Below, piece by piece: positions 1 to 9,269 of a stretch of 43,498 nt of DNA. Below the pieces are notes generated by a model. The model searched no databases and had not been told where the DNA came from. It saw only the letters and a program-made list of their open reading frames with translations. The position numbers were made by a program, and so were the translations under genes. Numbering within the stretch: the first letter of the stretch is position 1; every line of letters starts with the position of its first letter. Source of the stretch: Eubacterium sp. (lineage in GTDB: Bacteria; Bacillota; Clostridia; Lachnospirales; Lachnospiraceae); NCBI GenBank assembly GCA_022791495.1, contig JAAVZE010000023.1, forward strand, positions 1 to 43,498, written 5' to 3'.

Positions 1-68
1 CTATCGCCAAACGGTAAGGCACTGGACTCTGACTCCAGCATTTCAAGGTTCGAATCCTTGTAGCCCAG
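1..68 (+). tRNA. tRNA-Gln (CUG anticodon), 5' end cut off
   Basis: The cloverleaf is readable except for about four bases of the acceptor stem that lie before the window. The D stem pairs 6-8 with 18-20, the anticodon stem 22-26 with 34-38, and the T stem 44-48 with 56-60. The seven-base loop at 27-33 places CTG at 29-31, which reads the Gln codon CAG. The acceptor bases 1-3 pair with 61-63. The discriminator is G68 and CCA is not encoded. Confidence 0.9.
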
Positions 69-76
69 TTAAAAGG

Positions 77-111
77 AAGCTTTGAATGACGGAAGGCGTT
101 TTTCAAAGCTT
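77..111 (+). terminator. Intrinsic terminator after tRNA-Gln
   Basis: A perfect 10-bp inverted repeat (77-86 with 102-111) is followed by a T-rich run. It lies between the tRNA and prfC and probably ends the tRNA transcript. Confidence 0.7.
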
Positions 112-149
112 TTCTTTATTTTATAGAAAAATAAGGAATGGAGATTAAC

Positions 150-1745
150 ATGAGCGACATATTAAAGCAGGAGATCGAAAAGCGCAGGACATTTGCCATC
201 ATCTCCCACCCGGACGCAGGAAAGACCACACTGACGGAAAAGTTCTTATTATATGGAGGGGCAATCAATCTTGCCGGCTCCGTAAAGGGAAGAAAGGCCG
301 CCAAGCACGCAGTATCAGACTGGATGGAGATTGAAAAAGAACGTGGAATCTCGGTCACCTCTTCTGTGCTTCAGTTCAATTATGACGGATTCTGCATTAA
401 CATACTAGACACTCCAGGACATCAGGATTTCTCGGAAGATACTTACCGGACGCTGATGGCGGCAGATTCTGCTGTCATGGTGATTGACGGCTCCAAAGGA
501 GTGGAGGCACAGACCATTAAACTTTTCAAAGTCTGTGTCATGAGAGGGATCCCTATCTTTACTTTCGTAAACAAGATGGACCGGGAGGCAAAAGATCCTT
601 TTGAATTAATTGATGAGATTGAAAACGTATTAGGAATCCGGACCTGTCCTGTCAACTGGCCCCTCGGCTCCGGAAAGAATTTTAAAGGCGTCTACGACCG
701 AAATACAAAGACGATTTCCCGCTTTATCGCTGCCGATAACGGACATAAGATCGAGTCAGTGGAGGCAAGCCTGGGCGACAGCGGCCTGGATGAACTGATC
801 ACCAAGGAGTATCACGATATATTAGTGGATGAGATCGAGCTTCTGGACGGCGCCAGTGATGAATTTGACCTGGAAAAAGTACGTGACGGCAAATTGTCCC
901 CGGTATTTTTCGGCTCGGCTCTGACGAATTTTGGAGTAGAAACCTTTTTACAGCATTTTCTGGAAATGACCACCTCTCCTCTTCCCCGACTCTCCGGTGA
1001 AAATCCTGTGGATCCTTTTTCTGAAGATTTTTCAGCTTTTATCTTTAAGATCCAGGCAAATATGAACAAAGCCCACCGGGACCGAATTGCATTTATGCGC
1101 ATCTGCTCCGGCAGATTTACCGCTGGGATGGAGGTTCTGCATGTACAGGGCGGCAAAAAGATCCGTCTGGCGCAGCCCCAGCAGATGATGGCCCAGGAGC
1201 GTAAGCATGTGGAAGAAGCGTATGCCGGAGATATCATCGGCATTTTTGATCCGGGGATCTTTTCCATCGGCGATACGCTGTGCAAATCCGGGAAAAATAT
1301 CCGCTATGCGGGCATACCCACCTTTGCCCCGGAGCATTTCGCCAGGGTCCGTCAGGTGGATACCATGAAGCGGAAACAGTTTATGAAAGGAATCACCCAG
1401 ATCGCTCTGGAGGGTGCCATTCAGATCTTTCAGGAATTTAACACGGGAATGGAAGAGATCATCGTGGGTGTCGTGGGAGTCCTCCAGTTTGAGGTCCTGC
1501 AGTACCGTCTGCAGAATGAATATAATGTAGAGATCCGTATGGACCAGCTCCCCTATGAGCATGTGCGCTGGATCGAGAATGAGGATATCGACGTAAATGC
1601 CCTCTCTGTCACATCTGACACGAAAAAAGTGAAAGATTTCAAAGGAAATCCGCTGCTTCTGTTTACTCATCCCTGGAGTATACAGACCGTACTGGATCGA
1701 AACGAGGGCCTGCAGCTGGGAGAGGTATCCAATGCAACGATGTAA
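150..1745 (+). CDS. prfC: Peptide chain release factor 3 (RF3)
   Basis: A translational GTPase of 531 residues, the usual RF3 length. RF3 removes RF1 or RF2 from the ribosome after peptide release. The G1 motif HPDAGKTT is at residues 20-27, the G3 motif DTPGH near 87 and the G4 motif NKMD near 141. Elongation-factor-like domains II and III follow. An ATG at 138 is in frame, but GGAG lies a suitable distance before the ATG at 150, so that start is preferred. The gene follows tRNA-Gln and its terminator. It may share a transcript with the next gene, which starts 57 bases downstream. The family is certain and the exact start is likely. Confidence 0.95.
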   Translation: MSDILKQEIEKRRTFAIISHPDAGKTTLTEKFLLYGGAINLAGSVKGRKAAKHAVSDWMEIEKERGISVTSSVLQFNYDGFCINILDTPGHQDFSEDTYRTLMAADSAVMVIDGSKGVEAQTIKLFKVCVMRGIPIFTFVNKMDREAKDPFELIDEIENVLGIRTCPVNWPLGSGKNFKGVYDRNTKTISRFIAADNGHKIESVEASLGDSGLDELITKEYHDILVDEIELLDGASDEFDLEKVRDGKLSPVFFGSALTNFGVETFLQHFLEMTTSPLPRLSGENPVDPFSEDFSAFIFKIQANMNKAHRDRIAFMRICSGRFTAGMEVLHVQGGKKIRLAQPQQMMAQERKHVEEAYAGDIIGIFDPGIFSIGDTLCKSGKNIRYAGIPTFAPEHFARVRQVDTMKRKQFMKGITQIALEGAIQIFQEFNTGMEEIIVGVVGVLQFEVLQYRLQNEYNVEIRMDQLPYEHVRWIENEDIDVNALSVTSDTKKVKDFKGNPLLLFTHPWSIQTVLDRNEGLQLGEVSNATM

Positions 1746-1802
1746 TCTTTAAACGCTTAGAATGTAATGCCTGCGGAAATTAATATGAGGAGGAAACATA
1801 TT

Positions 1803-3041
1803 ATGAAAAAGTTTTATAAAATACTATTTCTGGTTGTTCTTGGCACGACTTTGTGTCTGTCGGCATCCCGCTCGTCAGATGCGAAAAAAAATTTTACCTT
1901 ATCACCGTCTTCTAAGCCATATAAAAATAAATATGTGAAGACGCCGGTCTACAATAAATATACCAGACATTATCTGATGCTACGCTCCTATCTGGATGAG
2001 ATGTCCAAAAGAGGCGGCGGAACCCTGACGCTGAAAAAGGGAACCTACAACCTGACCAATGCCCTGCCGATCTCTTCTAATATTACAGTGATCCTAAAAG
2101 ATGGAGTGGTCATGAACAAGACAAATAACACCCACACCAAAAAATTAAAAGCCGGACATATCATGTTTGAATGTGTGCGCAGCTCCCGGCTGAAAAAAAA
2201 GAATTCCATCGGCGGCTACGGCGGTGAGAAAAACATCCGCATCGCCGGTGAAGGTAAGGTGGTGATGAACCTGGCAAAATGCAACAAGAGCGAGGCGATC
2301 CGGGTTCCCCACTGTTCCAACGTGACTATTGAAAATATTTCCTTCACCAATCTCCGTGACGGTCATTTTATCGAGATCACCGCGGCAAAAGACGTGACTG
2401 TAACCAACTGCTCTTTTACCAACAATAAAAACGGGGAGCGCTGTGCCATTAACTTAGATACCCCGGATAAGGTCACCAACGGCTTCAATGGAAAGTATTC
2501 AAAATTTGACAAAACCCCGGATCTGAATGTCACGATCCAGAACTGCACCTTTACAAATCTATACCGCGGCATCGATACCCACCGCTTCTCACCGAATAAA
2601 TACCACACCAACGTACAGATCCTGAACTGCACCTTCCGAAACAGCGTCCAGAGCCCGATCATGATGGAGAACTGGAAAAACGCAGTGATCCGCGGGAACA
2701 CCATCGATGGTGTACAGGGCTGGAGTAGAAACGATATCCAAAAAGAGAAATTTGGAATCTTCATGCGGGGCGGCGTGATCGATCCAGTCATCAGCGGAAA
2801 CACCTTCCAAGGCGTCTACATGCCATTTTATGCCAAGGGGCACAAAGAGCCTGCGGGGGACATCGCGGCGAGCTACCCCGCCACCTACAACAGTTTTTCT
2901 CCCGCTTCCATTGAGTCAATGAAACAAAATACTCTGGGAGCAAATGCTGTCCTCCGTTATTTTGCAATCAACAATCCGGACACTCTGTATATCGCTAAAA
3001 GTGACAAACACTACAGCAGTTATTATTTCACACAATCATAA
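1803..3041 (+). CDS. Secreted right-handed beta-helix protein (pectate-lyase-like fold)
   Basis: A 412-residue protein. The start at 1803 is supported by GAGGAGG about nine bases upstream. The N-terminus has basic residues, a hydrophobic stretch (FLVVLGTTLCLSA) and small residues before a polar region, so it is probably exported. The body shows repeated short beta-strand coils with Asn and hydrophobic ladders such as NVTIENISFTNL, DVTVTNCSFTNN and NVTIQNCTFTNL, typical of parallel beta-helix (Pbl/NosD-type) proteins. Proteins of this fold often bind or cleave polysaccharide. I see no clear catalytic signature, so substrate and activity are open. Confidence 0.75.
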   Translation: MKKFYKILFLVVLGTTLCLSASRSSDAKKNFTLSPSSKPYKNKYVKTPVYNKYTRHYLMLRSYLDEMSKRGGGTLTLKKGTYNLTNALPISSNITVILKDGVVMNKTNNTHTKKLKAGHIMFECVRSSRLKKKNSIGGYGGEKNIRIAGEGKVVMNLAKCNKSEAIRVPHCSNVTIENISFTNLRDGHFIEITAAKDVTVTNCSFTNNKNGERCAINLDTPDKVTNGFNGKYSKFDKTPDLNVTIQNCTFTNLYRGIDTHRFSPNKYHTNVQILNCTFRNSVQSPIMMENWKNAVIRGNTIDGVQGWSRNDIQKEKFGIFMRGGVIDPVISGNTFQGVYMPFYAKGHKEPAGDIAASYPATYNSFSPASIESMKQNTLGANAVLRYFAINNPDTLYIAKSDKHYSSYYFTQS

Positions 3042-3105
3042 CAAATGTGTGTCTGAGAAGCGCGCACCTTCTCCGCAAATTAAGGACTTTTCCGTCAGAT
3101 TACGA

Positions 3106-3140
3106 AAAACACCAGTGTTTTATTAAGGCACTGGTGTTTT
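3106..3140. terminator. Bidirectional intrinsic terminator
   Basis: A 12-bp perfect inverted repeat (3106-3117 with 3129-3140) has an A-run on the left and a T-run on the right. It separates two convergent genes and can serve both strands. Confidence 0.85.
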
Positions 3141-3143
3141 TGT

Positions 3144-3557
3144 CTATTCGCTCAATTTTAGAAACATGTTATAAAATTCCGGGCTGCTTCGTTTCAGATT
3201 CACCGGATGTCCCTCCGCATTCAGAAAGCAGTGGCTGCTCTCTCCGGTGCAGCGCAGCTCTTTCGTCTCCTTGTCCCTGACTTCATAAGTTATGACAAGA
3301 CGGATTCCATTGAATTTTTTCACTTTTGGAATAACCTCCACCACCTCGCCAAATCTGGTCATGGCAGCATACTGGCAGGATACCGATACCACCGGGCATA
3401 TGATCCCTTCCTCTTCCATTCTCTCATACCCAAGACCGCCTTTTTCCATCAAATCAATGCGGCACTCTTCAAACCAGCGGATGTAATTGGAGTGATGGAC
3501 GACCTTCATCTGGTCTGTTTCATAGTATTGTACTTTATGTTCGTAAGACTGTTTCAT
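3144..3557 (-). CDS. Acyl-CoA thioesterase, YbgC/FadM-like hotdog fold
   Basis: A 137-residue protein. The motif YYETDQMKVVHHSNYIRWFE near the N-terminus matches the 4-hydroxybenzoyl-CoA thioesterase signature, with Asp15 as the expected catalytic residue and a helix (the hotdog sausage) after it. Such enzymes hydrolyse acyl-CoA esters in the cytoplasm; the natural substrate here is unknown. A longer reading frame begins at 3581, but no ribosome site precedes it. AAGGA lies before the ATG at 3557, so the short form is preferred. The gene stands alone on its strand, next to the convergent terminator. Confidence 0.85.
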   Translation of the reverse strand: MKQSYEHKVQYYETDQMKVVHHSNYIRWFEECRIDLMEKGGLGYERMEEEGIICPVVSVSCQYAAMTRFGEVVEVIPKVKKFNGIRLVITYEVRDKETKELRCTGESSHCFLNAEGHPVNLKRSSPEFYNMFLKLSE

Positions 3558-3667
3558 TTTTCTTTGTCCTTTCTGGCTCATATACTGTCATTTATTCTTT
3601 AAGGTATCTGCTGATACTAAATTAAGTCGTCTAGTTAATTAGAACTCTTATTGTGCAAACTTTTTTC

Positions 3668-6562
3668 CTATAGGCATTTTGATACAATATCTTTAAATTG
3701 CATCCGTAAAAGATTAGATAGAAAATCTGTATTAATATCAGAATCATTAGTAATCAATTTTTCCACATCTATCTCTAATGATACATTCGATAAAAAATCT
3801 TTTATATTCGTCAAGATAGACTTTTGGATCAGAATAGCCTTTTTTTCAATCCATGGCTTTATTTCACTTTTTATTTCACTTATCTTATGTCGCGTAACAT
3901 TTAATGGCAATCTTGATGAAGCAGTTAAATTGCAATAAATTTTAAATATTCCTATTGGAAATACACCCTTTAAATTGTTGAAAAATCTAATTCCATCTTG
4001 ACATAACAAATAAGGTTCAAGTCCCAAAAATGTATCTAAACAAAACGTTTTCTCCATGTGATCAACCTCTTTTCCAGGCACCAGCCGATCAGCTTCTATA
4101 TGCAACCAATCATTAAAATCTAAATCATATTTTAAATCATAATTATCTATGTCAGCATTATGAACATCTTGTAAATAATATAAATTATTTTCTCTCAATA
4201 CGAGCGCTGAGACTACATCACTTATTGTCATAATAGCATCCATATCTTCACCTTCATCCAAATATCTTTCTTCGATTTCTTCACACAATTCTTGATAATT
4301 CAATCCCTCTTCTAAACAACTAATAATATATGGTTTTTCATAAACTAAATGTGACATTCTGGTTTCTAGTTGTCCTTCAATCCTCGAAATGGAGGAACAT
4401 ATTTCACCATCTGAAAACAAAAATCCGTTTATTGCAGCATATTCGTAGCCATTATCATTATCTCTTGCATTATGATTCAGCAAAATGACTCCCATTCTAT
4501 GTGATAAGTCAACTGGTTCATTAAAATAAGAAATATCTGTTATATGAAAATTGCTGTCTAAATCTATCACACAATATTTCCACCAAAAACCAAATGATAC
4601 TTCATTGAAACCTATAATTTCATAAGGTTTTTTATATTTACGTAATGTTGTATAAAGCTCCATTCTAATTTTTGTCAATTTAGCCAAAAAATCCGCAATT
4701 TTATCTATACACTCCTGTGTATCATTAAACAAATATTTTTTGCTGATATTTTTCTCTTCGAGTGGAAATGATAATATATCTTCTTCACTGTCTTCAAGTA
4801 ATTTATTAACGTCCCTAACCATCACGCTAAAATCTGAAATTTTTTTTGCAGCCGAAGAATCTTCACTAATCTCTTTGTTATCTTTTACCCAGTCAATCAA
4901 TGTATCTACAGCGCCATTGATTTCTTTTAAATAATTAAAACGTTTGTTTAACGGTAGGATGATTTCCTCTCGTGCATTATCAACAGATCTAATATAATTC
5001 GGTAATTTATAAAAATTACTAAGCGCATCGTCGAAATTATTTTCAATTAATAATAGTGAAGACAACTCTTTTATATCATCAATATCTAAACAAACAATTT
5101 TAACACTAGGAAAATAAAAGCATTTTTTTAAATAATTAAACAATTTAATATATGTAAATTTATATTTTAATTTTAATCTAATTGCAGTTCCTACAAAATC
5201 CGTGAAAGATACATTTTGCATGATAGCCATATTGTTTTTAGAGGATAAGGAAACATAATGAAGATTTTTGTCCTCCTGTTTCCTGGTGAAAATTTCTATA
5301 TTTTCAGCATTAATTAAGCAAGAAACAAATCCAATGCCGTATTTAGCAATACTGGGAAATTCAAATAAACGTTGTTCCAACTTTGAATAACCAGATTCCG
5401 CAACTTTAAACAGATAATTTTTCAATTCTTCATAATTCATCCCTATGCCGTTATCTATAACATACAATTCCTGTCTCTCACTTGATAATCCTACATATAC
5501 CGCTTTATTATCGACTTTCCAAGATCTAGGCGAGTGATGATACAATGTTACATTTTTATCAAGATATACAGTCAATAAAGTTGCATCAATTGCATTTTGA
5601 AGCAATTCACGGACAAAATCACACTCATCTGTATAAATGGATTGAGACAATACTCTCCATATGCCTCCTTTATCATCAATTTCAAAACGAAGTTCTTCCA
5701 CCTCAAAATCTATATTTGAAGGAGTGCTTATTTTTGTGACAGGTAATGGAAAATCAATTTTATAGTCTTTCAAAAAGGAATTAATATACAAAATCTCATT
5801 TTTTATATACTCAAACCAAAGCGACCAGATCTGATATTCGTGCACATTATCAGCCCATACCTCGATATTAATTTCTCTTGAATCGTAATAATAATTTTTA
5901 ACATGTAAATGGCGATTATTATGAGCAAGAGAAGTTCTTGGAAAATTTGCAGAAAACGATGATAATACAAACCTATTTACACGATTTGAATCCAAATCAA
6001 GTAAATCCCCTATTCGTAGAAAACTAGATAATACAGAATAGCGAATTTGATCTCCTTCGATCATATCTCTTTTCATATAATTCCTGCTATTATATACTTC
6101 GTTAATTGTTTCTCCATGTGACCCGCAAGCAAAAATAATAGCCTCTTTTATTCTATTACGAAACTGAAGAATTCCTAGATTCTGCTCAAAATAATTTCCT
6201 ATTACCTTCTGGGCATACTTATGATGCTTTTTACGAATCTCATCCATTTTTTCTTCATCATTGTATAAAGCCATACCTGTATCGTGAAATAGTGCAGCCA
6301 TAATAAGGCAGAATATCTCTGTATCAGACAAATTCTCAATATTACCTGAGCTTAATATCTTTGACAAATAAAAAAGAATTCGGTATGAATGTTGTATATC
6401 ATGACCTGGATATTCCGGGAACTGATTTTTAATATATTCTAATAAATAATTGGTATCCTCCGCAATAGGCTGCAATACTCCTGCATATGCAATGGCATAC
6501 TTGGTATTTCTTTTCAAAAGGATTTTATAAAATTCTACATCTTCCAATGACAATAAAGACAT
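3668..6562 (-). CDS. HD phosphohydrolase-like domain fused to an Hsp90/GHKL-type ATPase (964 aa)
   Basis: A large single-gene unit with GGAGGTG correctly placed before the ATG. Residues about 50-200 resemble an HD metal-dependent phosphohydrolase: HDIQH at 54-58, FHDTG at 92-96, a His at 149 and GDLLDLD at 185-191. Residues about 305-430 form a GHKL ATPase: N box RELLQNAID at 318-326, G1 box DNGIGM at 370-375 and G2 box YGIGFVS at 408-414. The remaining 530 residues match nothing I can name. The gene is visibly richer in A and T than both neighbours, which suggests transfer. HD-plus-Hsp90-like architectures have been proposed in bacterial conflict systems; a defence role here is inference. 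No partner gene is adjacent. Catalytic residues of both domains appear intact. Confidence 0.7.
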   Translation of the reverse strand: MSLLSLEDVEFYKILLKRNTKYAIAYAGVLQPIAEDTNYLLEYIKNQFPEYPGHDIQHSYRILFYLSKILSSGNIENLSDTEIFCLIMAALFHDTGMALYNDEEKMDEIRKKHHKYAQKVIGNYFEQNLGILQFRNRIKEAIIFACGSHGETINEVYNSRNYMKRDMIEGDQIRYSVLSSFLRIGDLLDLDSNRVNRFVLSSFSANFPRTSLAHNNRHLHVKNYYYDSREINIEVWADNVHEYQIWSLWFEYIKNEILYINSFLKDYKIDFPLPVTKISTPSNIDFEVEELRFEIDDKGGIWRVLSQSIYTDECDFVRELLQNAIDATLLTVYLDKNVTLYHHSPRSWKVDNKAVYVGLSSERQELYVIDNGIGMNYEELKNYLFKVAESGYSKLEQRLFEFPSIAKYGIGFVSCLINAENIEIFTRKQEDKNLHYVSLSSKNNMAIMQNVSFTDFVGTAIRLKLKYKFTYIKLFNYLKKCFYFPSVKIVCLDIDDIKELSSLLLIENNFDDALSNFYKLPNYIRSVDNAREEIILPLNKRFNYLKEINGAVDTLIDWVKDNKEISEDSSAAKKISDFSVMVRDVNKLLEDSEEDILSFPLEEKNISKKYLFNDTQECIDKIADFLAKLTKIRMELYTTLRKYKKPYEIIGFNEVSFGFWWKYCVIDLDSNFHITDISYFNEPVDLSHRMGVILLNHNARDNDNGYEYAAINGFLFSDGEICSSISRIEGQLETRMSHLVYEKPYIISCLEEGLNYQELCEEIEERYLDEGEDMDAIMTISDVVSALVLRENNLYYLQDVHNADIDNYDLKYDLDFNDWLHIEADRLVPGKEVDHMEKTFCLDTFLGLEPYLLCQDGIRFFNNLKGVFPIGIFKIYCNLTASSRLPLNVTRHKISEIKSEIKPWIEKKAILIQKSILTNIKDFLSNVSLEIDVEKLITNDSDINTDFLSNLLRMQFKDIVSKCL

Positions 6563-6596
6563 AAAGCACCTCCGTTATAAAACAGTCTATTACACC

Positions 6597-6611
6597 TTGA
6601 TAAGTTATCAA
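6597..6611. promoter_or_regulatory. Perfect 15-nt palindrome in the leader of the HD-Hsp90-like gene
   Basis: Seven-base arms TTGATAA and TTATCAA flank one base, about 35 bases before the start codon. Its symmetry and place suit a dimeric regulator, but no regulator gene is adjacent. Confidence 0.35.
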
Positions 6612-6833
6612 AAAAAATTTTTGTTTCATCTGTATTTCAAATAACAATTTTTTCAACTTTATTCTACATTATATAACATGCGAATGGTAAATGCTAGATT
6701 TTCCTCCTAAATGACGGAACTTTCCTTCGACATAATTCGACAAAGCAGCCATCCCACATCCCCTAATCCCACGATTTTCCGCATATTTTTCTATTTCCTA
6801 CATACACTAAAACCAAATAACAGGAGAGATGTC

Positions 6834-7343
6834 ATGAAATATTCATTAAAAACAATAGAAATCATCAGTTTTATCATCGCCAGTCTGCTGGGTGTGATTT
6901 TCCATTTTATCTATGGCTGGAGTGGGGAAAATGCAGTGGCAGGACTTTTCTTTCCTGTCAATGAATCCACCTGGGAACACTTAAAACTGATTTTTTTCCC
7001 GGTTTTACTCGTATCCATCGGAGAATATCTAATTTTTCATACCAAATACGACAATTTTATCTGCGTGAAACTTCTGTCAGCTCTGCTGGCCATGATGTTG
7101 ACGGTGGTATGTTTTTATACCTATCTGGGTGTTTATGGAAAAAACAGTGATGTCATGAATATTCTGATTTACTTCCTATCCATGGCTGCAGCTTACCGGT
7201 TTAGTTACCGTGCCCTGTCCCGCAATAAGGGATGTCGTTTTCCTTCCACTGCCTGCTACTGGGGATTTGTCATCCTATGTTTTATATTTTTTATTTTTTC
7301 TCTCTTTCCACCCCATATTGGGTTGTTCGCTTCCCCGGTATAA
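6834..7343 (+). CDS. DUF6512-like integral membrane protein
   Basis: A 169-residue protein with about five hydrophobic segments. The segment FFPVNESTWEHLKLIFFP, after the first membrane helix, is the hallmark I associate with DUF6512-type proteins of Clostridia. The function of the family is unknown. The ATG at 6834 has AGGAGA just upstream. An upstream in-frame extension from 6711 lacks a ribosome site and looks noncoding. Family recognition rests on memory of the motif. Confidence 0.7.
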   Translation: MKYSLKTIEIISFIIASLLGVIFHFIYGWSGENAVAGLFFPVNESTWEHLKLIFFPVLLVSIGEYLIFHTKYDNFICVKLLSALLAMMLTVVCFYTYLGVYGKNSDVMNILIYFLSMAAAYRFSYRALSRNKGCRFPSTACYWGFVILCFIFFIFSLFPPHIGLFASPV

Positions 7344-7369
7344 GGAGGTGAGATCATTCCAGAAAAAAG

Positions 7370-7415
7370 AGGATACCCCAAACTATAACGGATCTGTCAT
7401 AGTTTGGGGCATCCT
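7370..7415. terminator. Intrinsic terminator between convergent genes
   Basis: A near-perfect 17-bp stem (7370-7386 with 7399-7415) is followed by TTTT on the plus strand. It ends the DUF6512-like gene and could also stop leftward transcription of the transporter gene. Two more small hairpins (7451-7464 and about 7470-7492) lie between it and the transporter stop codon. Confidence 0.8.
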
Positions 7416-7500
7416 TTTAATATATCATATCAAAATTTCTGTACAAGCCAGGTTGCGTAAGCAACTTGCTAATAAGTTCTTTAGAACTTATTTTACCACA

Positions 7501-9243
7501 TCAATCGTCATCCTGCAAAGCATCAAAACCGCTCTCTCCGGTTCTTACTTTGATAACTTCCTCTACATCATAGACAAAGATTTTCCCATCCCCGATATGT
7601 CCGGTGTAAAGTGCCTGTTTTGCCGCCTCCACAACCCGGCTCACCGGTACCGCGCTGACAATAACCTCTACCTTGATCTTAGGAAGAAGGGTAAAATCCA
7701 CCGGTACTCCACGGTAATATTCCGCATTTCCTTTCTGGGTACCACAGCCAAGTACCTGGGTAACAGTAATACCACTGACGCCGATATCATTGAGCGCTGA
7801 CTTCAATTCTTCAAACTTGCTCTGCTTGCAGACAATGGAAATCTTGCTGAGCCTGGTTCCATCCGAAGACTTAGACGACACTTCCGGTGCCTTGGCAGCC
7901 GGGGTAACCTCTGTGACAGAAACCGCCTTTTCCACTGGCACTCCACCAGATATGTTTTTCTCCGGGCCTGAAGAAGACGGATAGAATCTGTCCCCTGCCG
8001 GCATAAAGTCTGCATAGGCAGAAGGCAGGCCATGCTCGGTGGCATCCAGACCAAGGATCTCCTCCTCCGCTGTAACACGAAGCCCGAATGCCTTGTTAAT
8101 CACGATAAATATAACTGCCATGACTACGGCTGCATAAACTCCGATCACGGCAACACCAAGACACTGTATACCAAGCTGACGGGCACCGCCTCCGTAAAAC
8201 AATCCTTTCTCATAATCAAAGAGACCTACTGCAATCGCACCCCAGGCACCATTGAATCCATGAACTGCCACAGCACCCACCGGATCATCCACCTTACATA
8301 CATTATCCACAAACCACACACCAAATACCACTAGAAGACCGTCCACGATACCGATCAGGGCTGCCCCCACCGCGTCCACATTGGCACATCCAGCGGTTAT
8401 ACCTACCAGACCGGCAAGAGAAGCATTCAGACACATGGAAACATCCGGTTTACCATATTTCACCCAGGTAAAGATCATACATACCACCGTGGCAATGGCT
8501 GGCGCAATCGTCGTAGTGGACAAAATCTTTGCCATCTCATCTACACTGCCTGCTGCCGCACCGTTAAAACCATACCATGCAAACCAGAGGATAAAACACC
8601 CCAGCGCTCCAATGGTGATGTTATGCCCCGGAATCGCTTTTGGCTTACCATTTTTATCAAACTTTCCAATACGCGCTCCCAGAATCGAGGCACCTACAAG
8701 CGCCGTGATTCCACCTACCATATGTATAACTGCAGATCCCGCGAAATCTATAAATCCAAGCTGTGCCAGCCATCCCTGGCTGTTCCATGTCCATCCCGCT
8801 TCAATGGGATAAACCACCGCGCTTATAATGATGGAGTACAAACAATACATACTGAATTTGGTCCGCTCTGCCATAGCGCCAGAAACGATGGTTGCACAGG
8901 TCGCACAAAATACCAGCTGAAAAAAGAAATTTGACCAGTTAAAACCTGCAAAATTCGTAAACATCTGATATTCCGGCATTCCGATCACTCCGAAAAAGTA
9001 ATTCTCTGAGTTCATGATGCCGTAACCAAGAAATATAAATACGATCGTTCCCAGGCAAAAGTCCATCAGGTTCTTCATAATAATATTTCCTGCATTTTTT
9101 GCTCTGGTAAATCCGGTCTCCACCATGGCGAATCCCGCCTGCATGAAGAATACCAGTGCGGCACCGATCAAAAACCAGATACCAAATGCCACTTCTGAGC
9201 TTGCTGTTGAAATTGCTTCGGTTAATTCTGCTGCTAATTCCAT
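7501..9243 (-). CDS. amt: Ammonium transporter with C-terminal P-II regulatory domain (Amt-GlnK fusion)
   Basis: A 580-residue protein. Residues 1 to about 440 are an Amt/Mep/Rh channel with about 11 membrane segments, the conserved stretch ATIVSGAMAERTKF and the twin-His pair (VIHMVGG and AVHGFNG) of the ammonium pore. Residues about 463-575 are a complete P-II domain with a T-loop (GTQKGNAEYYRG) and the C-terminal signature TGHIGDGKIFV. P-II proteins normally act as separate subunits that plug Amt in response to ATP, ADP and 2-oxoglutarate; here the regulator is tethered. GGAGGTGG fits the ATG at 9243, while the frame upstream runs through a structured leader and is noncoding. A polar linker rich in Ser, Pro and Ala joins the two parts. 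Confidence 0.93.
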   Translation of the reverse strand: MELAAELTEAISTASSEVAFGIWFLIGAALVFFMQAGFAMVETGFTRAKNAGNIIMKNLMDFCLGTIVFIFLGYGIMNSENYFFGVIGMPEYQMFTNFAGFNWSNFFFQLVFCATCATIVSGAMAERTKFSMYCLYSIIISAVVYPIEAGWTWNSQGWLAQLGFIDFAGSAVIHMVGGITALVGASILGARIGKFDKNGKPKAIPGHNITIGALGCFILWFAWYGFNGAAAGSVDEMAKILSTTTIAPAIATVVCMIFTWVKYGKPDVSMCLNASLAGLVGITAGCANVDAVGAALIGIVDGLLVVFGVWFVDNVCKVDDPVGAVAVHGFNGAWGAIAVGLFDYEKGLFYGGGARQLGIQCLGVAVIGVYAAVVMAVIFIVINKAFGLRVTAEEEILGLDATEHGLPSAYADFMPAGDRFYPSSSGPEKNISGGVPVEKAVSVTEVTPAAKAPEVSSKSSDGTRLSKISIVCKQSKFEELKSALNDIGVSGITVTQVLGCGTQKGNAEYYRGVPVDFTLLPKIKVEVIVSAVPVSRVVEAAKQALYTGHIGDGKIFVYDVEEVIKVRTGESGFDALQDDD

Positions 9244-9269
9244 AAAAGCCACCTCCAAAATTTGATTTT

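Noticed and set aside
1-68. The tRNA-Gln as the attachment site of the element
   Set aside because: Its 3' end is not repeated at 18.2 or 42.5 kb, while another 18-bp repeat fits both ends.
7210-7800. A 196-codon plus-strand frame across the DUF6512-like gene end and the Amt gene end
   Set aside because: It runs through an intrinsic terminator and opposite the P-II domain, and has no start signal.
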